Assembly: GCA_914767715.1 (NCBI GenBank)
Contig: OU612066.1
Coordinates: 17,055,001-17,119,000, forward strand
Reading direction: 5' to 3'
Source: Membranipora membranacea
Taxonomy: Eukaryota; Bryozoa; Gymnolaemata; Cheilostomatida; Membraniporidae
Length of the DNA stretch: 64,000 nucleotides
Made by a program: the position numbers and the translations under genes. Every line of letters begins with the position of its first letter. The stretch's first letter is position 1. Of the stretch, positions 33,200 through 46,410 are shown one piece after another. A model generated the notes under the pieces. It was not told where the DNA came from, ran no database searches, and saw nothing but the letters and a program-made list of their open reading frames with translations.

Positions 33200-36195
33200 T
33201 TACTTTTCTTTGGCCCTTTTGGTGTTTTGGGTTTTTTGTACTGATACATGGTTGCTAGCCCGCGATAACGCAGCGGTTCCAGGTGTATAGTAAATCTCTG
33301 CTTCTAAGTGAGATTCGATTACTGCTACATTGAGATGATCAGGGTCTATCTGCTCATAAATACCAAGTGCCTCAGTTAGTCTAACTCGACCCTTTGCCTT
33401 CTTCTCAAGTTTTGAAATGTACAAATAACCAAGGTTGAACAGCGTCTCAGCAACATCCAAACTGGGATCACCCTGTGAAATATTTCTATAAACACTGAGG
33501 GCTTTGTAGTAGCAGTCCCTCGCTTGATCGTATTTTCCGCTAGATACGAAATTGATTCCTAGATTGTTCAAAGTATGACCTGCGGCAGGTACAACTGCTC
33601 CTTTGCCATACAGGCGATCGATTGATCCAATAGACTTCAGGTAATATGAAGTCGCTCTTGTATGCTTCCCTAATGCTCTATATACATCACCCAGGGATAT
33701 CAAGCAAGCAATAATGTTAGCTGACACTTGTAGTATTGCATTCAGACGTGCCTTAGGCGACAACAGTACAAAATTAGCCTGTGCCTGCTCGCAACGATAA
33801 CTGTTGACTTTTAGTGGATTACCACAATTTTCAGTAATGAAAGTTTCGAAGATCCCATCATGTGCTAACTGTAGTGCCTGCACCAAATTCTGTTCTGCAT
33901 CCTCATACGAGCCAAGTTTTCTGAGGCCTTGACCCAATGAGAAATACTCATGGAGGGTTTTATCTTCTACTTGGCTAAGTATTTCCACTGCCGTCTCATA
34001 TTTACCAAGTCTATGGTAGCAGTCCGCTTTTCTTAGACTCTCATCACTGATATTCTCGTCAGTCATGTAGCTATATAGCTTAAGAGCTGTGTTGTACTGT
34101 GTACACCAATACAGTATTTCAGCTATCGTATTCATGGTATTATATTTCATAGGATCAGATGCTGATTGGATGCTAGGTAGAACCGCTTTCAAAGGATCAC
34201 ATATAAGGTCAGGATATTTCTGTTTCAATGATGAGAGAGCTTGCGAATATCTACCACTGTAGTACATGGTTGTCAATTTCGACCACCAGGGGTCTCTTTT
34301 AGTTTCTTGGAGTTGCAAAGACTCAGTAGTAAAGCCTTCCTCTGCCAAACATTCCTTCAATGGAGTCATCACAGAGCATATCTCAGAAAACAATCCGCAG
34401 GGTAAGAACCACCGACGTGCGATACGGCCATTTGCAGCTCTATGGTTCAGTTGAGGGCCTGACAAACTCTGTGCCAAAGATATCCTATCATCTTGCGAAT
34501 CATGATGGAGGTAAGTGGCTAGTCGAATATAAGAACTGGCAGCGAGGAGGAATTTAAATGCATTGCTTACATCATTTGACAGCTTTCCTTTCTCTGCTAA
34601 AGAATCAAGAGATTCCCATGATGAGTTCTGGACATGACCTATTACTAAGCAGATGTCCAGTAGCATTATTGACGGAAATCGGTATAACTCTTTCTTCACA
34701 TCAGCGTTGAATCCTTGATGGAAGAGCTTGTCATCTGCTACAAAATTAAACTTTTTTGCATCAGCTCGTAGCATTTTTAAGTTTGCAGTCTTTCTCTCTT
34801 TGTTTTCAGTCATGCTAGAAATCATCATCTTAAAATCATCCAACAAATTACCTCCATTTCTACGATGTGAATAAAATGATTTTGAGTAAGCAAGCATTGC
34901 TGTGAGGTCACCTCTCAATGACTGAATGGGGTCAGGGTGTTCTAGAACCTCTCCATATATCCTTGCCAGATCCTGCGCACTAACAATGAAGTGGTTTTTT
35001 GAGGCTTTTGATCCGTTCCCAGTTGGTATATTTCCTGCCCCCTCCGACAAGCCATCGATTTTAAAGCCGTTCTTAGCGGTGTCCTCAAACCAGCCCTGTA
35101 GTTCGTCGATAGCCAAATGTGATAACTTTGTTTCAGCAAGATTGCCGATAAGGAAGTATGATGACACGGCCAATGTCTCAAAGTAGCTCACTGCTGAAGG
35201 TGTGCTTTCCTCTATAAGAAACAAGTACTCTAGGTCCGAATATGGAGTTGCCTCTCCCCTCGCTATTGAGCCTATGGCAACAGCTTCAAAGTCACATGGA
35301 GGATGGCTGTTAAGAAGAGAGATAGACTCCTTGATAACTTTGCTTGCAAAATTGACCATTGATTCAGAGCAGCTTAGCGAAATAGATTTCATCTTGTCAC
35401 AAAAATTTTCTTTTACAGCTGTGTCAATGGATAGGTCTTTAAAAACGCCAACCAAGCTGTCCATTTCAGCTATGTCTCTCCTGTATCGCTGTCTTATATC
35501 TTCCAGTTGGTTTACTAATGTTAATGTTATGTCTCGCTGATTAGCGTAGCTCAAAGTTGAGTTATCTCCCCAAAATTCCTGCTGCAGCCTGAAAGACTTT
35601 TCCTTCCAGTGTTCGTTGCGTGGTTTCCTCGCTGATAATGAGTTGTATAATCCGTGTGCCTACAACAAAATAATTCATATGATGATGTGCCTTACTAAAC
35701 ATCCTGCATGATACGAAAGCTTTCCTTTGAGATATGAACAACTGATAAAGGATTACGGAGAGTCCTGAGGCAGATGTATGATGCCAGTCGATGCATTTGC
35801 TTGGAAACAATTTGAGTTACATCCACTCTGACTTCTTAGAATCTTTTTCAGAGCCTGAACAGTAATATTTATTTTACACTGCTAACTCTATACACATTGA
35901 AATTTTCAGCCAAAATTACTTTCACTGGAACAACATGACAAGCCAAGCACTCCGGTGCTTCGTTCTACAAGTACATACTGGTATATGAAACCTTTTCAAT
36001 CTGGCCCTTTGTTGGCGATGCTCAAAGTAAATTTACCTTCAGACAATCAGTCCAATCTCTGCTTATTGTGTAGCGCTTGTGATAGTATTGAGCTAGTTTG
36101 GAGAGCCGTGATACTTGTACATTGAGATTGTACTTTCCACACCTGCGAAAGACTTTTCTGAATTTTTCTATCTGCTCCTGTTGTTCCTCCTCCAT
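33200..36195 (-). CDS. nucleotidyltransferase (DUF294-like) - TPR protein, copy B
   Basis: Two exons, 36195-36037 and 35659-33200 (stop TAA), give 872 aa; exon boundaries match copy A exactly. A strong acceptor (CTTCTTTTTTTAAAG) sits directly before the first ATG, so an upstream exon is likely. The nucleotidyltransferase motif (GSIARGEATPYSDLEYLFLI) is intact with the same Gly-Ser and Asp195/Glu197. TPR-like repeats fill residues about 515-805. Relative to A it gains a few residues near ETFITENCG and loses the CAAX box, ending TKRAKEK. By inference it is therefore soluble while A is membrane-anchored. The intron is 377 bp and lacks the transposon in A. Substrate and pathway are unknown. Confidence 0.85.
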
Positions 36196-36359
36196 CTTTA
36201 AAAAAAGAAGATAGATCACTGTTAAACATGGTTTTATCCAGAGAGGTGTAGATCTCTAAAAAATAAGCCTAGATACAGGTTTCATGCATGCCAGGAGGGG
36301 GCGAAACTCTTTTCTAGTTGTTCATTGCTGGAATTTTAAGCTTCTATTGATCCTCATCA

Positions 36360-38332
36360 ATGAGTGCGAAGCCATCTAAAGGCTATAAATATTATGCAGT
36401 AAACAAAGGACGTAAAAATGGCATCTTTGACAACTGGGAAGTCACAGAAAACCAAGTTACCGATTTTAGCGGTAACTGTTATAAAGGATTTCAGACTGTG
36501 CAGGCGAATAATAGCCTGCACAGCAACACACAACACTTCCTCATGGGAATATCTGTGACTGTGAGTACAATCATGGTCTTCACAACAGATTATGGGATGA
36601 TTTATCATCATTGGCGAATGAGACTTGATCTACCAGACACACTCTACAGATACTTCATCACAACTCACAAAGCTAAGTCATTATTTAAAAATCATTTCCA
36701 TTATGAGAGTCTGAATCTGGCAAACATTATCGATGTTTTTTCTGTCTCTGAAACTTAGCTCAAACCGGAACTAGCGGATCAGGGTTAAACATTGTTAGAT
36801 GTGACCAAAAATCAACCACCAAAAGTTGTGGTGGTGGCGCAGCACTATATATCAACTCAGAATTCAAATTCACAGAACTTACCAACCACAATAAAAGGTA
36901 AGACAGCTGTGAAATTCTGTTCGGATTAGAATAAAAACAACGGGAGTGAGTGCCTGATAGTAGCTTCAATCTACCGCCAACCAGATTCAGATAAAGATAA
37001 TTTCACAACATTGCTGAGCGATATTCTGCATCAACAACTATTTGTTAGAAAAAGAGTCATACTACTAGGTGATTTGAATATTAACTACAACTCAAATTCC
37101 AAAGAAAAACAGCATATCCAACTCCCAAGTCTCACAACTGCAGGCCTTAAGCAGGTAGTGGTGGGCTCATCAATCATCAGTCACCATGGCAACGACAGCC
37201 TTTTGGATCACAATTATGTTAATTGTGATCTAACAGTGAAAGCTTGTAAAATATTGACATGTGACAGAACTGTATCTGATCATTATGCCACATTCCCTCA
37301 AATTAAAGAAGATTAAACCTGACAAACAGGAGCGTAAGCTGATCAGAACCAGAAATTTCAAGAAGCTAGACCTGTTGCTCTTTTATAATAACTGCTAAGA
37401 ACTACCTATGCAACAAATTACCTCTGATCCAAACCTGTCAATCCATATTCCCATTGAAAGGTTTGACAAATCAATCATTGACATCGTAGATAAGCATGCT
37501 CAAGAAACACCGATAAGTGTGTGTAATGAGAAAAGCCAATGGATAACACCAGATATACTCCAGCTCATCACTCTAAAAATTACTTATCACAGTCGAGTAT
37601 ACAAATCCGAAGCCCCTCAGACTGATGCCCAAATTGAGCAATACAAGAAATTCAGAAATGATGTACTAATCAGATTCGATTCCCAAAAAAAACTAAATTA
37701 GGCAATCACTCCAACACATAGTGTAAGTGCTTAGATTCCAAAGCGCAGGGAGTTAATTGCGCCAGCTATCAAACTCCTTATGTTTACCTGAAACTACAGG
37801 TCATTCCCAACATTTTGGTGTATTGTATGAATCCATGTCCCAATCTGAACCTGAGATACAGGCTCTCAAAGTCAGCACTGTCACAGCTAGCTCAGTGGAA
37901 TGGGCCATTATTAAGGCTTATAAAACAGCATAATGGTAATGGTCTGACAATGGCAAAGCGTTCGATACCGTAGGTCATAAACTCTTGCTTCATGTATTAA
38001 GTAAAAAACAATTCTCTTGCTCAACAGTACGCTTTTTGAATGCTTTTTGAATCATATCTAGCTAACCGATCACAAGTAGCCTAATGAAGGATGGTCAGTT
38101 TCGATCAAGTATACTGCCAATAAAATGTGGGGTGCCGCAAGGATCATCCTCGGGCCTATACTGTTTAATATTGCCATCAATAGTTTACTGAACTTGTTTA
38201 ATGAATCTTTTGCCAACGAAGATAATACCTTATTGTCTGTCTCACTCTCAGGGGTCAACAAGTTGCCTGTAACTATCTGTAAGTGTATACTTTCAAGCCA
38301 ACCTCTATAAATAAATAAATAAATAAATAATA
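36360..38332 (+). mobile_element. decayed LINE with N-terminal RNase H1-type hybrid-binding domain
   Basis: The ORF at 36360 starts MSAKPSKGYKYYAVNKGRKN, continuing GIFDNWEVTENQVTDFSG and CYKGFQT: the viroplasmin/RNase H1 N-terminal hybrid-binding fold (residues about 9-48). The same frame runs into LNLANIIDVFSVSET, then a TAG where a Trp codon is expected, then endonuclease sequence in other frames (IVASIYRQPDSD, VILLGDLNINY, SLLDHNYVNCD, VSDHYATF). RT remains are at 37960-38260 (GKAFDTVGHKLLLHVL, CGVPQGSSSGPILFNIAINS); most of the fingers region is deleted. The 3' end is an AAAT microsatellite (38307-38332). It interrupts sequence that is continuous in duplicated copy A. Confidence 0.75.
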
Positions 38333-39711
38333 TTTAGATATCATTCTGTTGCAGGCCAAACAACAACTTCTAGTTCCAATCCATGCACTTGGTTGACACA
38401 CCATGCAATCAAAAGAAATGCACCATAACAAGATCAATATGATGGATTGATTGCTTTCATGGCATTCACTATCATTTTAAGTTTTCAGTTAAAAAAGTGT
38501 AGCAACCCCTTATTAAATTACTATGCAGGGAATGTGCTATACATCGAACACTTCATGATTAAATTTTAACGTTGCATATATGCAGGAGGGGTTGCTGTTT
38601 ACAGGGTCGTAGTCTAGAAATAATAGTAAGGGGAGGCAGAAATCCTTGCGGGGTGAAGAAACGGGACGGGTATTGAGAGCTCCTCCTGTGGTGTCTGGGG
38701 TTAATCCCCAGCCTCCAAAGTGTTTTAATCATATAAATAGCAAATGGAAGTACAAAGCTGAGCTGATTCTGACCAGGGAGAATTCTCCCTGTTCTGACAT
38801 GGAATATTCAATTATAGCATTTTTAGGACACTCTATTCAGCATTCTAGGCATAGGCATCTGGAGTTACAAGCATGTCCAGTATCAACCACCCCCTTTCCC
38901 TCTCAAGGTGTAGCACACTTGAGTTTCAAACAAAATCACTCACTAAAACTTTTGCACTCTGTTCACTCTAATAAGCTGTGTCTTTTACAATGGTTTCCAA
39001 TCCTCTACTTGCTCTTTTACAGGTGCTGTGGATGAAAATGTTCTGAAAGATTCCCAATTTCTCTCAGAATCCTGCCATTGACGCCATGTTGATAACCCAA
39101 ACTGAAGCTTTCAAAAAATACTTTTTATAACGAATTTTTCTTCACTGAATCTGTTTTTGTTTATCAAAATCAAAGTTATATTTTGTTTCTGTATTTAAAA
39201 AATGTCTATTTCATTGTTTTCAATCGTATTTCAATAAACTAAATAATATTTCAAATAAACAAAAGGGACGTCTTCGTTCATCGACTCTCCCATTGGCTTA
39301 CTGCTATTAAACCACTATGGCGGTTTCCTTTTGGGAATTCCCAGTACTCTGTGTCAGTGTTAGTAGTTATGTTCAGCATAATATTGCTGGAGCTTGTGCC
39401 ATTCACTTCAAATCTTCGGTTCAGACTGTTCAGACATGCTTATCTTGATATAATTCATATGTCTTTCATTTCAAATCTTCAGTTCAGACTTTTCAGACGT
39501 GCTTATCTTGATATAATTCATGTTCAGCATAATATTGCTGATACTATACCGAGAAGTACATGGCCACCCAAAAAACCAAAAAAACCAAAACCCGTGGACG
39601 TGTGAACAGGGCTAGGGTGATGCAAGAAAAGGACATTCTAATTTAGCTATCTTGAATGTATTTGTTTTCCAGCAATGAAAATCAGTCAATATTTTGATTA
39701 GAATTGAAACA
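38333..39711. other. right flank of duplicated block, copy B
   Basis: 38390-38480 and 39645-39695 match 13130-13240 and 14385-14430. A local direct duplication occurs at 39369-39540. No gene was accepted. The ORF-like stretch at 38646-39035 lacks any family motif and coding texture. Confidence 0.5.
39369..39540. repeat. local direct duplication
   Basis: GTTCAGCATAATATTGCTG occurs near 39370 and again near 39521, and between them a roughly 65-bp unit (TTCAAATCTTCGGTTCAGAC, TGCTTATCTTGATATAATTC) is repeated with a few changes. Probably replication slippage. Confidence 0.8.
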
Positions 39712-40111
39712 GGAAATGTATAGCATTAACAAGGTAAAGCTTAATGGTCCGAATGAAATGTGCCAACTGTGCAACAGGGATACACAGAAAATATAAAATA
39801 TTGTAAGATAAATGAAAGCAAAAAACTAGTAATTGTTATTGCTGCTTTATGAGGTCAAACAGAAGGCTGTGTATCTTAAATAGAAAATCATTTGAGGATG
39901 GGGGTCAAAAGCTCCCAGCCCTAGCAAAAAGAAATTGATAAATTGCTATCATGCGCTTGCTTCTGAGCTGAGCTGGGTAAATGTTTATTGACTATTTGTA
40001 ATAGTACAAACAGCAGGTAAACTTAAAATAACAATATGATACAGTATAATATAAAAATAAACAACGTCGATGCACATACTATTTTATTTTTTGAAGATGA
40101 TGAGAGGGGGG

Positions 40112-43100
40112 TCATCTGGCAGATTTTGGAGTTTTCTGCTCAGATTTTGGCAAGTATCTGAACAGCATATCACTAGCATACATGACAACTCCAAATAGGT
40201 GCAAGGGAAAATCACTGCAAGTAAAATCAAAAGCTGCATGAGAAACAGAGCAACCAGTGAGACTTTGATACCAATAAAGGAATTTCTAGAAATACTGGTT
40301 GTTGGGCAACAAAGTTTGTTTCTATTAATAAGGAATTCAGGCTAGGCTTAATAGCACCGTTTTAAACCTTCAGGCTGTATATTTCAAGCTGGGTTCCCAG
40401 GCTGCTATTGTTTTTACTCAAAAGTTAATTATTAGGAATACCCTCTTCATGTGGAGGAAGCAGACATACATAGTTGTATACACCAGGATTAATTTCTTGT
40501 CGGATGGTGCTCCTGATGCTATGGTGGTAAGTGATTTTAATACAACCCAATGAAATTAATCCATTCAATGGTATTATATGGCACTAGTGGAAAATATCAA
40601 TGTTTCTATAGGATAGAACCGTAGTCCGTCAACAAATTAACCCAAGCACAGGCTTGCTGTACTCGAAAAGGCAACTCCAAAAAAGTTATTAGCCTAGGAA
40701 CACTGGCTAGAAGATTATGCTTTTTTGTCATCAATCTTAGTGGAACCAGTTATTCAATTGGTCTTTATTTGGCATCCAGAATGCCATTTACAACAGGGAT
40801 AACTAAGGCAAGCTCCTATACTGGTTATAAATAGGCGTGTGTGATAATTTGACCAGTGTACTTACTAATAGGGCATTATCACAATCAAAATTAAATGGGT
40901 AGTTTAGTCATCCAATATTGAGAAAGACTGTTTGCAATGTATTGCACATCATGTATACTTACAACCGCTGTCGAATCGGAGGCGCTTCATTGGCACTGAC
41001 TATAAGTAGTGGAAAGACAATGGCAAACACGCAACCGCTACAAACAGATATCAACATGTGGGTAAGAGAGCATGCTTTGCGTCATCACTGCGGATTGAAT
41101 AAGTTTGAAAGTTCGCAAATATTTATGGACTTTATAAAATCCATTCATCAATGACCCAGAACTGGAGATTTTTGTCAAAACTAGCTTTATAAAAATTAAT
41201 ATTTGGGAGGGTAACTCCAAAATAGAACATTGAGCAATCATACATTATGGTTCGAAAAAGTTTATATAGGTTATTTTAGACCATCTCCTTTGCTACAAAG
41301 ATTTCATTCAACTTGAAACTCTGCGAAAAAGTCTCTTTCATGAACATGGTTGAGTTTTACACCATTGTTTACTTGGAAATTGGGTAGAATTTTGAAATAA
41401 TACACACTCCTGCCTCCCCCAATATTCACCCTAGGAGAAACTCCTGCTTACACTGACCTGATAAATATACTTGTAGAGATCCACGTCAGATAAGCCAAAG
41501 GTAGACCGAATCCTAGAAAATATGGCCACTGATATTCAAGCTGTGCTACTCTCTGCTTTATATTCCAGCCTGTAACAGACAATAAGGACGTTAGTTTGAA
41601 TTTGGTTTACCCATGTCGGTCATCATAGGAAAGGCAAACTCCATACAAATAAAAATTGAGATTCGAGTGAGTGATTCTTTCATATCTGTATTTGGTTTGC
41701 CCATATTGGTTCTCATTAGATAGGCATAAGATAACTCTATGCATATGTACGATGAGATTCAAGCGGCTATGTCATATCATATCACAGTGAGACAACTGAA
41801 GAGTGCAAAGAAAATACTTTTCAATTTAACTAGGAATTCAGGCAGTTCCCACTATGTCTCAAAATATGACTCTAGAAAGAATGCAACATTATGTTGCATA
41901 ATAACGCATAATGCAGCATTATGATGCCTATCAGTGCATAATGCAGCATAATATTGTCAAAAGCTGCATGGTTATGTATAATTATGTCTAGCTTACCACC
42001 ATTGAACCACCTATACTCGAATGCATACATAGAGTATAATACTGAGAGGTGTACCAGTCCGACTACCTGCCCGACTATTGGGAGTGGTATCTTTTCTACT
42101 ATCATACTCTGCAACAAAATAAAATAGAGAGATTCAATTTAAATCACAGAGTAACAGGAAAATTGATTCAATTTGAATTAAATTTATCAAATTAATTTTG
42201 CCTAGTCTTATAATCCAAGTCACAGAACGAAACCCTCTGTTATCAACAAAGCCTCAGATGTTAGTGGGAAGAATTGATTAAGCAAATTTATAATTCAATT
42301 ATTATTTTTTACCTACATCATACTATGATATATTAAATACTGTGACCAACATTGAGATGCAAGTTAACCCCAGGGTTTGCCCAGACAGCTTTGATAGCGC
42401 CAAGTAGCCTACTGTCACAAAACAATTCTTTAAAGAGAGCATGCCATGAGAAACAAGTCATGATTATTTGCGGTTAGTACTGATGAGGCATAACAATTTT
42501 ATACCAATAATAATTAGAATTCTACAACTCACCTGTAGTAAAAATAATGTCTGTACAAGAATACTAAACAGCATGTCAGCAACAAGAAGACCTATGTTCG
42601 GTAGCTTCTGTTGTCGCTTCTTCGTCTTCCATGCTGCATCTGCGATATCCTGCAACATACCAAAGTCTGATCATCTGTGTAACAATAAATGTCCTGACCC
42701 TCAATATCTCTTACCAACACGGAGTTATAGGAAGAAGAGACTTTGAAACAAAGTCTCACACTTCACTCATCAACCTGCACTATCTTATTCAAAAAATTTC
42801 AACAACCGGGTTTTTGTTTACAACAAGATTGAAAAATAATGCCTTTGAGGCCTAAATGTAAGCTAGAGTTCAGTTTAGCTTGCAATTGTGGAAGCACCAA
42901 ATTTCATTGGTTAAGATCGGAGCAAATATAGAGTAAAGAAGGTCACTACATGTTAGCCAGACGCAAATATCACTATTTAAATCATGTGAGAAAAGGCCAA
43001 AAGCAAATACTAACTTTTTAGATCTATGTGAAAGCGTGAAGACAGGACAGAAGCTCCTCTATTACAAATTAAATAGCCATATTTTTCTCTTTTTGATGCG

Positions 43101-44648
43101 TGGATCAGCCTTTATACTTATAATTAAATGAAATGTAATCATGAGATGACTCTGGAAACAAACCTACCTGGAACCACAAACTGTTGACCACTTTACTGAC
43201 GATAAATAGTGGGATTACCCATAATGCACTGAATATTGCGGTAAGCGTCGGGGCCATCCACGACCAAAACTGAGTGTATAAATCACTAGCACCTAGATAA
43301 CAAAGAAAAGTTACAGTTTAAAAATTAGAATTTAGTAGCTATATCAGATTTTTTAGCTGAAACCTTACTAGTATACAATTTGTTTCTGATCGGAGCAGAC
43401 GCAAAATAATGATTCTATCATGTGATATTGATACGATAAATGTAATTAAATTCATATTGTTGTGCGTGTAAAAAGACAAAATGCGGCGGATTTTTGCAAC
43501 CAGTTCTGATAACAAACTGATAAAATGATAATATCGCATAGACAGACATACATGTAAAATGACTACTGAGAAATGTTGCCATTTCAGATTTCCACTATAA
43601 GAATCTATTTACAATTTGTTGCCTCTGTTGCCTTTCAAAGAGGGCTGTAATACCCTTGCCGAGTGAATATGGGCTCGTTCAATTACTTTACACCTCTAGG
43701 GTTATTAAAACTGAAGCAAGATTGTTGTTATCGCTTACCTAATAGGAAAAATGTAGTTGTCCTGAGAGTTGGCATAAACACAAACTCAAATAGCACCAAA
43801 CTGAGCTGAAAATAGGAAGACAACATCGTGTGCAGATTGATGAGTAATACATCACAAAAACACAGCATATGATTGGGGAAAAAACACAGCGTCGCAGCTT
43901 TGGCGGAATGAGAAGCCACTTTTTTATACAAAATCAGGACAAAATGGATCACAACATGAGATGAGTTTAGTAACGAGTTCGAGTTTTTAATAGCATAGAA
44001 ATTCGACTACCTAGAAAAAAACCTTTGTTTTCTCACGTTGTACTTACCCAGAAAATACCACCATTCCACAAGCAGCATTCAAATATTCGTGTTGTAATCC
44101 TTGGTTCACTAAAATATTAATAATGGATCAGTTATTATTCACATTGAGTGAAGGCAAGGAGTCTCAATTCTCACAATATTTCGAGAAATAATTCTGACAC
44201 TATCCTGATGCTGACACTATGTAAAATTTATCACATGCATTGAGATGTTACATTATGATTTGCATTTCTTTCTCTTATTTTGTTGTGGCGCTAAATGTAA
44301 AACATTATCCCATAAATGAATTAGATCACCAAGTTAAGTAGTACAAGAAAAATGAAGGGCATTTTAACCACAGTCATGTGCAGAGGATTAGAGGCGTCGG
44401 CAATATCTGGGGGGGATCTAGACGAAAAGTCGGGCTGACCTGCTCTTTTTTGTTGATTTTTGTGTGTCACTAGATGCAGAGGTAGCAGCAGCCCTGCGTT
44501 GTGCTAAAACACTGAGTGGTTTCTTCTGTTCTTGTGTGTCATCATCCTGGACGGATTTCTGGAATTCGTATATGCGAATGATGCCATATAGACAATCTTT
44601 TACACCCTGGAAAAAATATCCTAGTCCGTTCCGAAAAACATCAGCCAT
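40112..44648 (-). CDS. EI24: EI24 (etoposide-induced 2.4) homologue, 9 exons, 326 aa
   Basis: Exons join in phase: 44648-44440, 44108-44048, 43805-43739, 43292-43168, 42649-42533, 42108-41997, 41569-41458, 41037-40963 and 40214-40112 (TGA), total 981 nt. The protein starts MADVFRNGLGYFFQGVKDCL and keeps family landmarks LSVLAQRRA, RIFECCLWNGGIFW, FSALWVIPLFIVSKVVNSLW, DIADAAW, FEYRWFN, FGFGLPLAYLT and FPLLIVSANEA, spread over about six hydrophobic segments. Length is close to the human protein (340 aa). EI24 (EPG-4 in C. elegans) is an ER membrane protein acting in autophagy and the p53 response. A TTTATT on + near 39984 is a likely polyadenylation signal. The last exon and UTR were partly copied to 31150-31640. 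Confidence 0.95.
41590..41765. repeat. imperfect tandem duplication in an EI24 intron
   Basis: A unit beginning ATTTGGTTTACCCATGTCGG with TTGAGATTCGAGTGA is repeated about 95 bp later as ATTTGGTTTGCCCATATTGG with GATGAGATTCAAGCG. It is intronic with no coding role. Confidence 0.6.
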
Positions 44649-45748
44649 GCCAGATCGTCCACCTTTCTACAAAAATGTAATTCATGTTATGGATATCTAT
44701 TGTAGTTAGAATGCCACCATGTAGTTTCCATTTTCATGTTGGAAGGGGAGGGGCTGAAGGATCCCTGGATCTTGACTTCAATACATTTCCATATTCACAA
44801 TAGGTATGTGAGATAGAATTGGCCTCAAAGGCTCACGGATACCCTCTTTAAATACTGTAGTACGTAGCCTTTTTAGCTGTCATAACTCTCCCGGTTCAAA
44901 AAATGTTAACATAAAGGGATTTGACCATAGTGGAGCTGTATACACAACCGGTTGGAGATACCCTACTAGAATTTGTTCATCAGTTCTGAGAGGGCACCAG
45001 TTGACCAATCGATAGCAAAGGTGCGTGAAGACTCATAAGACCTGTTGTGGGGCAGTCTTGAGCTGTTGTAATCAGTCTTGAGACGTTGTGAGGCAGTCTT
45101 GAGGTCTAATGCATTGACTCATCCATTTCTAACCAAGAGCAAAAGACTTGGGTGAATATCAATACACCCAAACCTTTGATTTTGGTAGAACTATGTTTAT
45201 GTGTACTTATTGGAACTGGTTTAGTTTTGTAATGCGTTCAAACATGTGATGGCACAGTAACGATACAAGGCACATGTGGACAAAACTTAGATTGGTAATA
45301 CTGATTCATTCCTTATGTGCCTTCACTAACTAAACTACCACTACTAGGCCTATAGTATATATCACATCATATTAAATTTTATCACATGACTCTCATCTGC
45401 TTACTTACTTACTTCCCAATTGATCCTAATCGCCGGAATAGCTGGCATAAAGGATATAATAATCAGTCTATTAGTGCGTAATCAGGGTTTTGGAGTTTCT
45501 TTGGGCGCTGCTCGGTAGTGTGACCCGCGAAAAAGAGAGTTAACATTTAGAAAATAAACAGAACAAAAAGTGCAGCGTCACAGGCTGTCAAAAAGAGTGA
45601 CATCTGTAATTGTGGTCCCCATTTTTTCATCTCTGATCAAATTTCCGTTCAGATGATGGTCTGACGGGCATGAAAGTCCCAGTGATAGCTACATGAACAT
45701 AAATAATACAGTTCAATTTACAAGTAGGTTAGAGATATTTATAGGCGG
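44649..45748. other. EI24 upstream region
   Basis: It contains a threefold short repeat of CAGTCTTGAG with GTTGT at 45050-45105. No exon was seen. The EI24 promoter should lie near 44650-44900; no TATA-like element stands out. Confidence 0.45.
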
Positions 45749-46410
45749 TTATGGGGATGGAGGAAATATAACCTTGATGTCATGGCGTATGCGGTTGAAG
45801 TAACTGAAACGCCATGCATTTGTCCTGTGTGTCCAGCTGATGGTCTTACCTCTGGTGTTATGATCTGTAGAAAATCTAATGTAACAGTTAAGGTTCAAAT
45901 CGAATAATCCGGCTTCAATCTTTCTTAGGAAGAGTATATCTAGATCCTTGCGCCTGTCGGACAAAGAAACAATGCTATGACGGTTCATACACTCAGTCAC
46001 ACTATCACGCTTACGTATCCAATAGATCCATCTCATAGCTTTACGTTGAACCATATCAATGGACTTACTCAATCCTGCCTGATGTGGCGACCAGTCTTGA
46101 CTGGCATACTCTAATATGGGTCTGACAACCGAGTTAAAAGCAACCAGTTTCGTTTTTGTTGGAGCCTAATGACCTGTTTGCTTTAGCAACTGTTTTTGTA
46201 ACGTGCGTGTTCCACTTCAAGTCTGAGTCAATATGTACCCCTAGGTACTTGATTGTGCTGACGTTGGGTATACAACTGTCACCAAGTTTGAGACGTATGG
46301 TTGGGCTAGCCTTACCAAACTGCATATTTGCACATTTACTCAAGTTGAACTGCATGCCCCATTTGTTACCCCACTGGTATAATGCATTTATGTCATTTAT
46401 GTACACTTAG
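45749..46410 (-). pseudogene. LINE reverse-transcriptase C-terminal fragment
   Basis: The minus strand gives MYINDINALYQWGNKWGMQF, then IKYLGVHIDSDLKWNTHV, then after a frameshift near 46145 FNSVVRPILEYASQDWSPHQ and KSIDMVQRKAMRWIYW up to a stop near 45749. This is the post-palm thumb and C-terminal region of a jockey/CR1-like RT. The 5' part, including the catalytic motif, is missing, so this is a truncated dead copy. Confidence 0.85.

Noticed and set aside
38646-39035. 129-codon ORF as a gene
   Set aside because: No recognisable domain, mixed composition, and it lies in repeat-rich flank of the duplicated block.
39351-39605. Coding ORF with an internal protein repeat
   Set aside because: The repeat is a local DNA duplication and no start context, splice sites or family support it.
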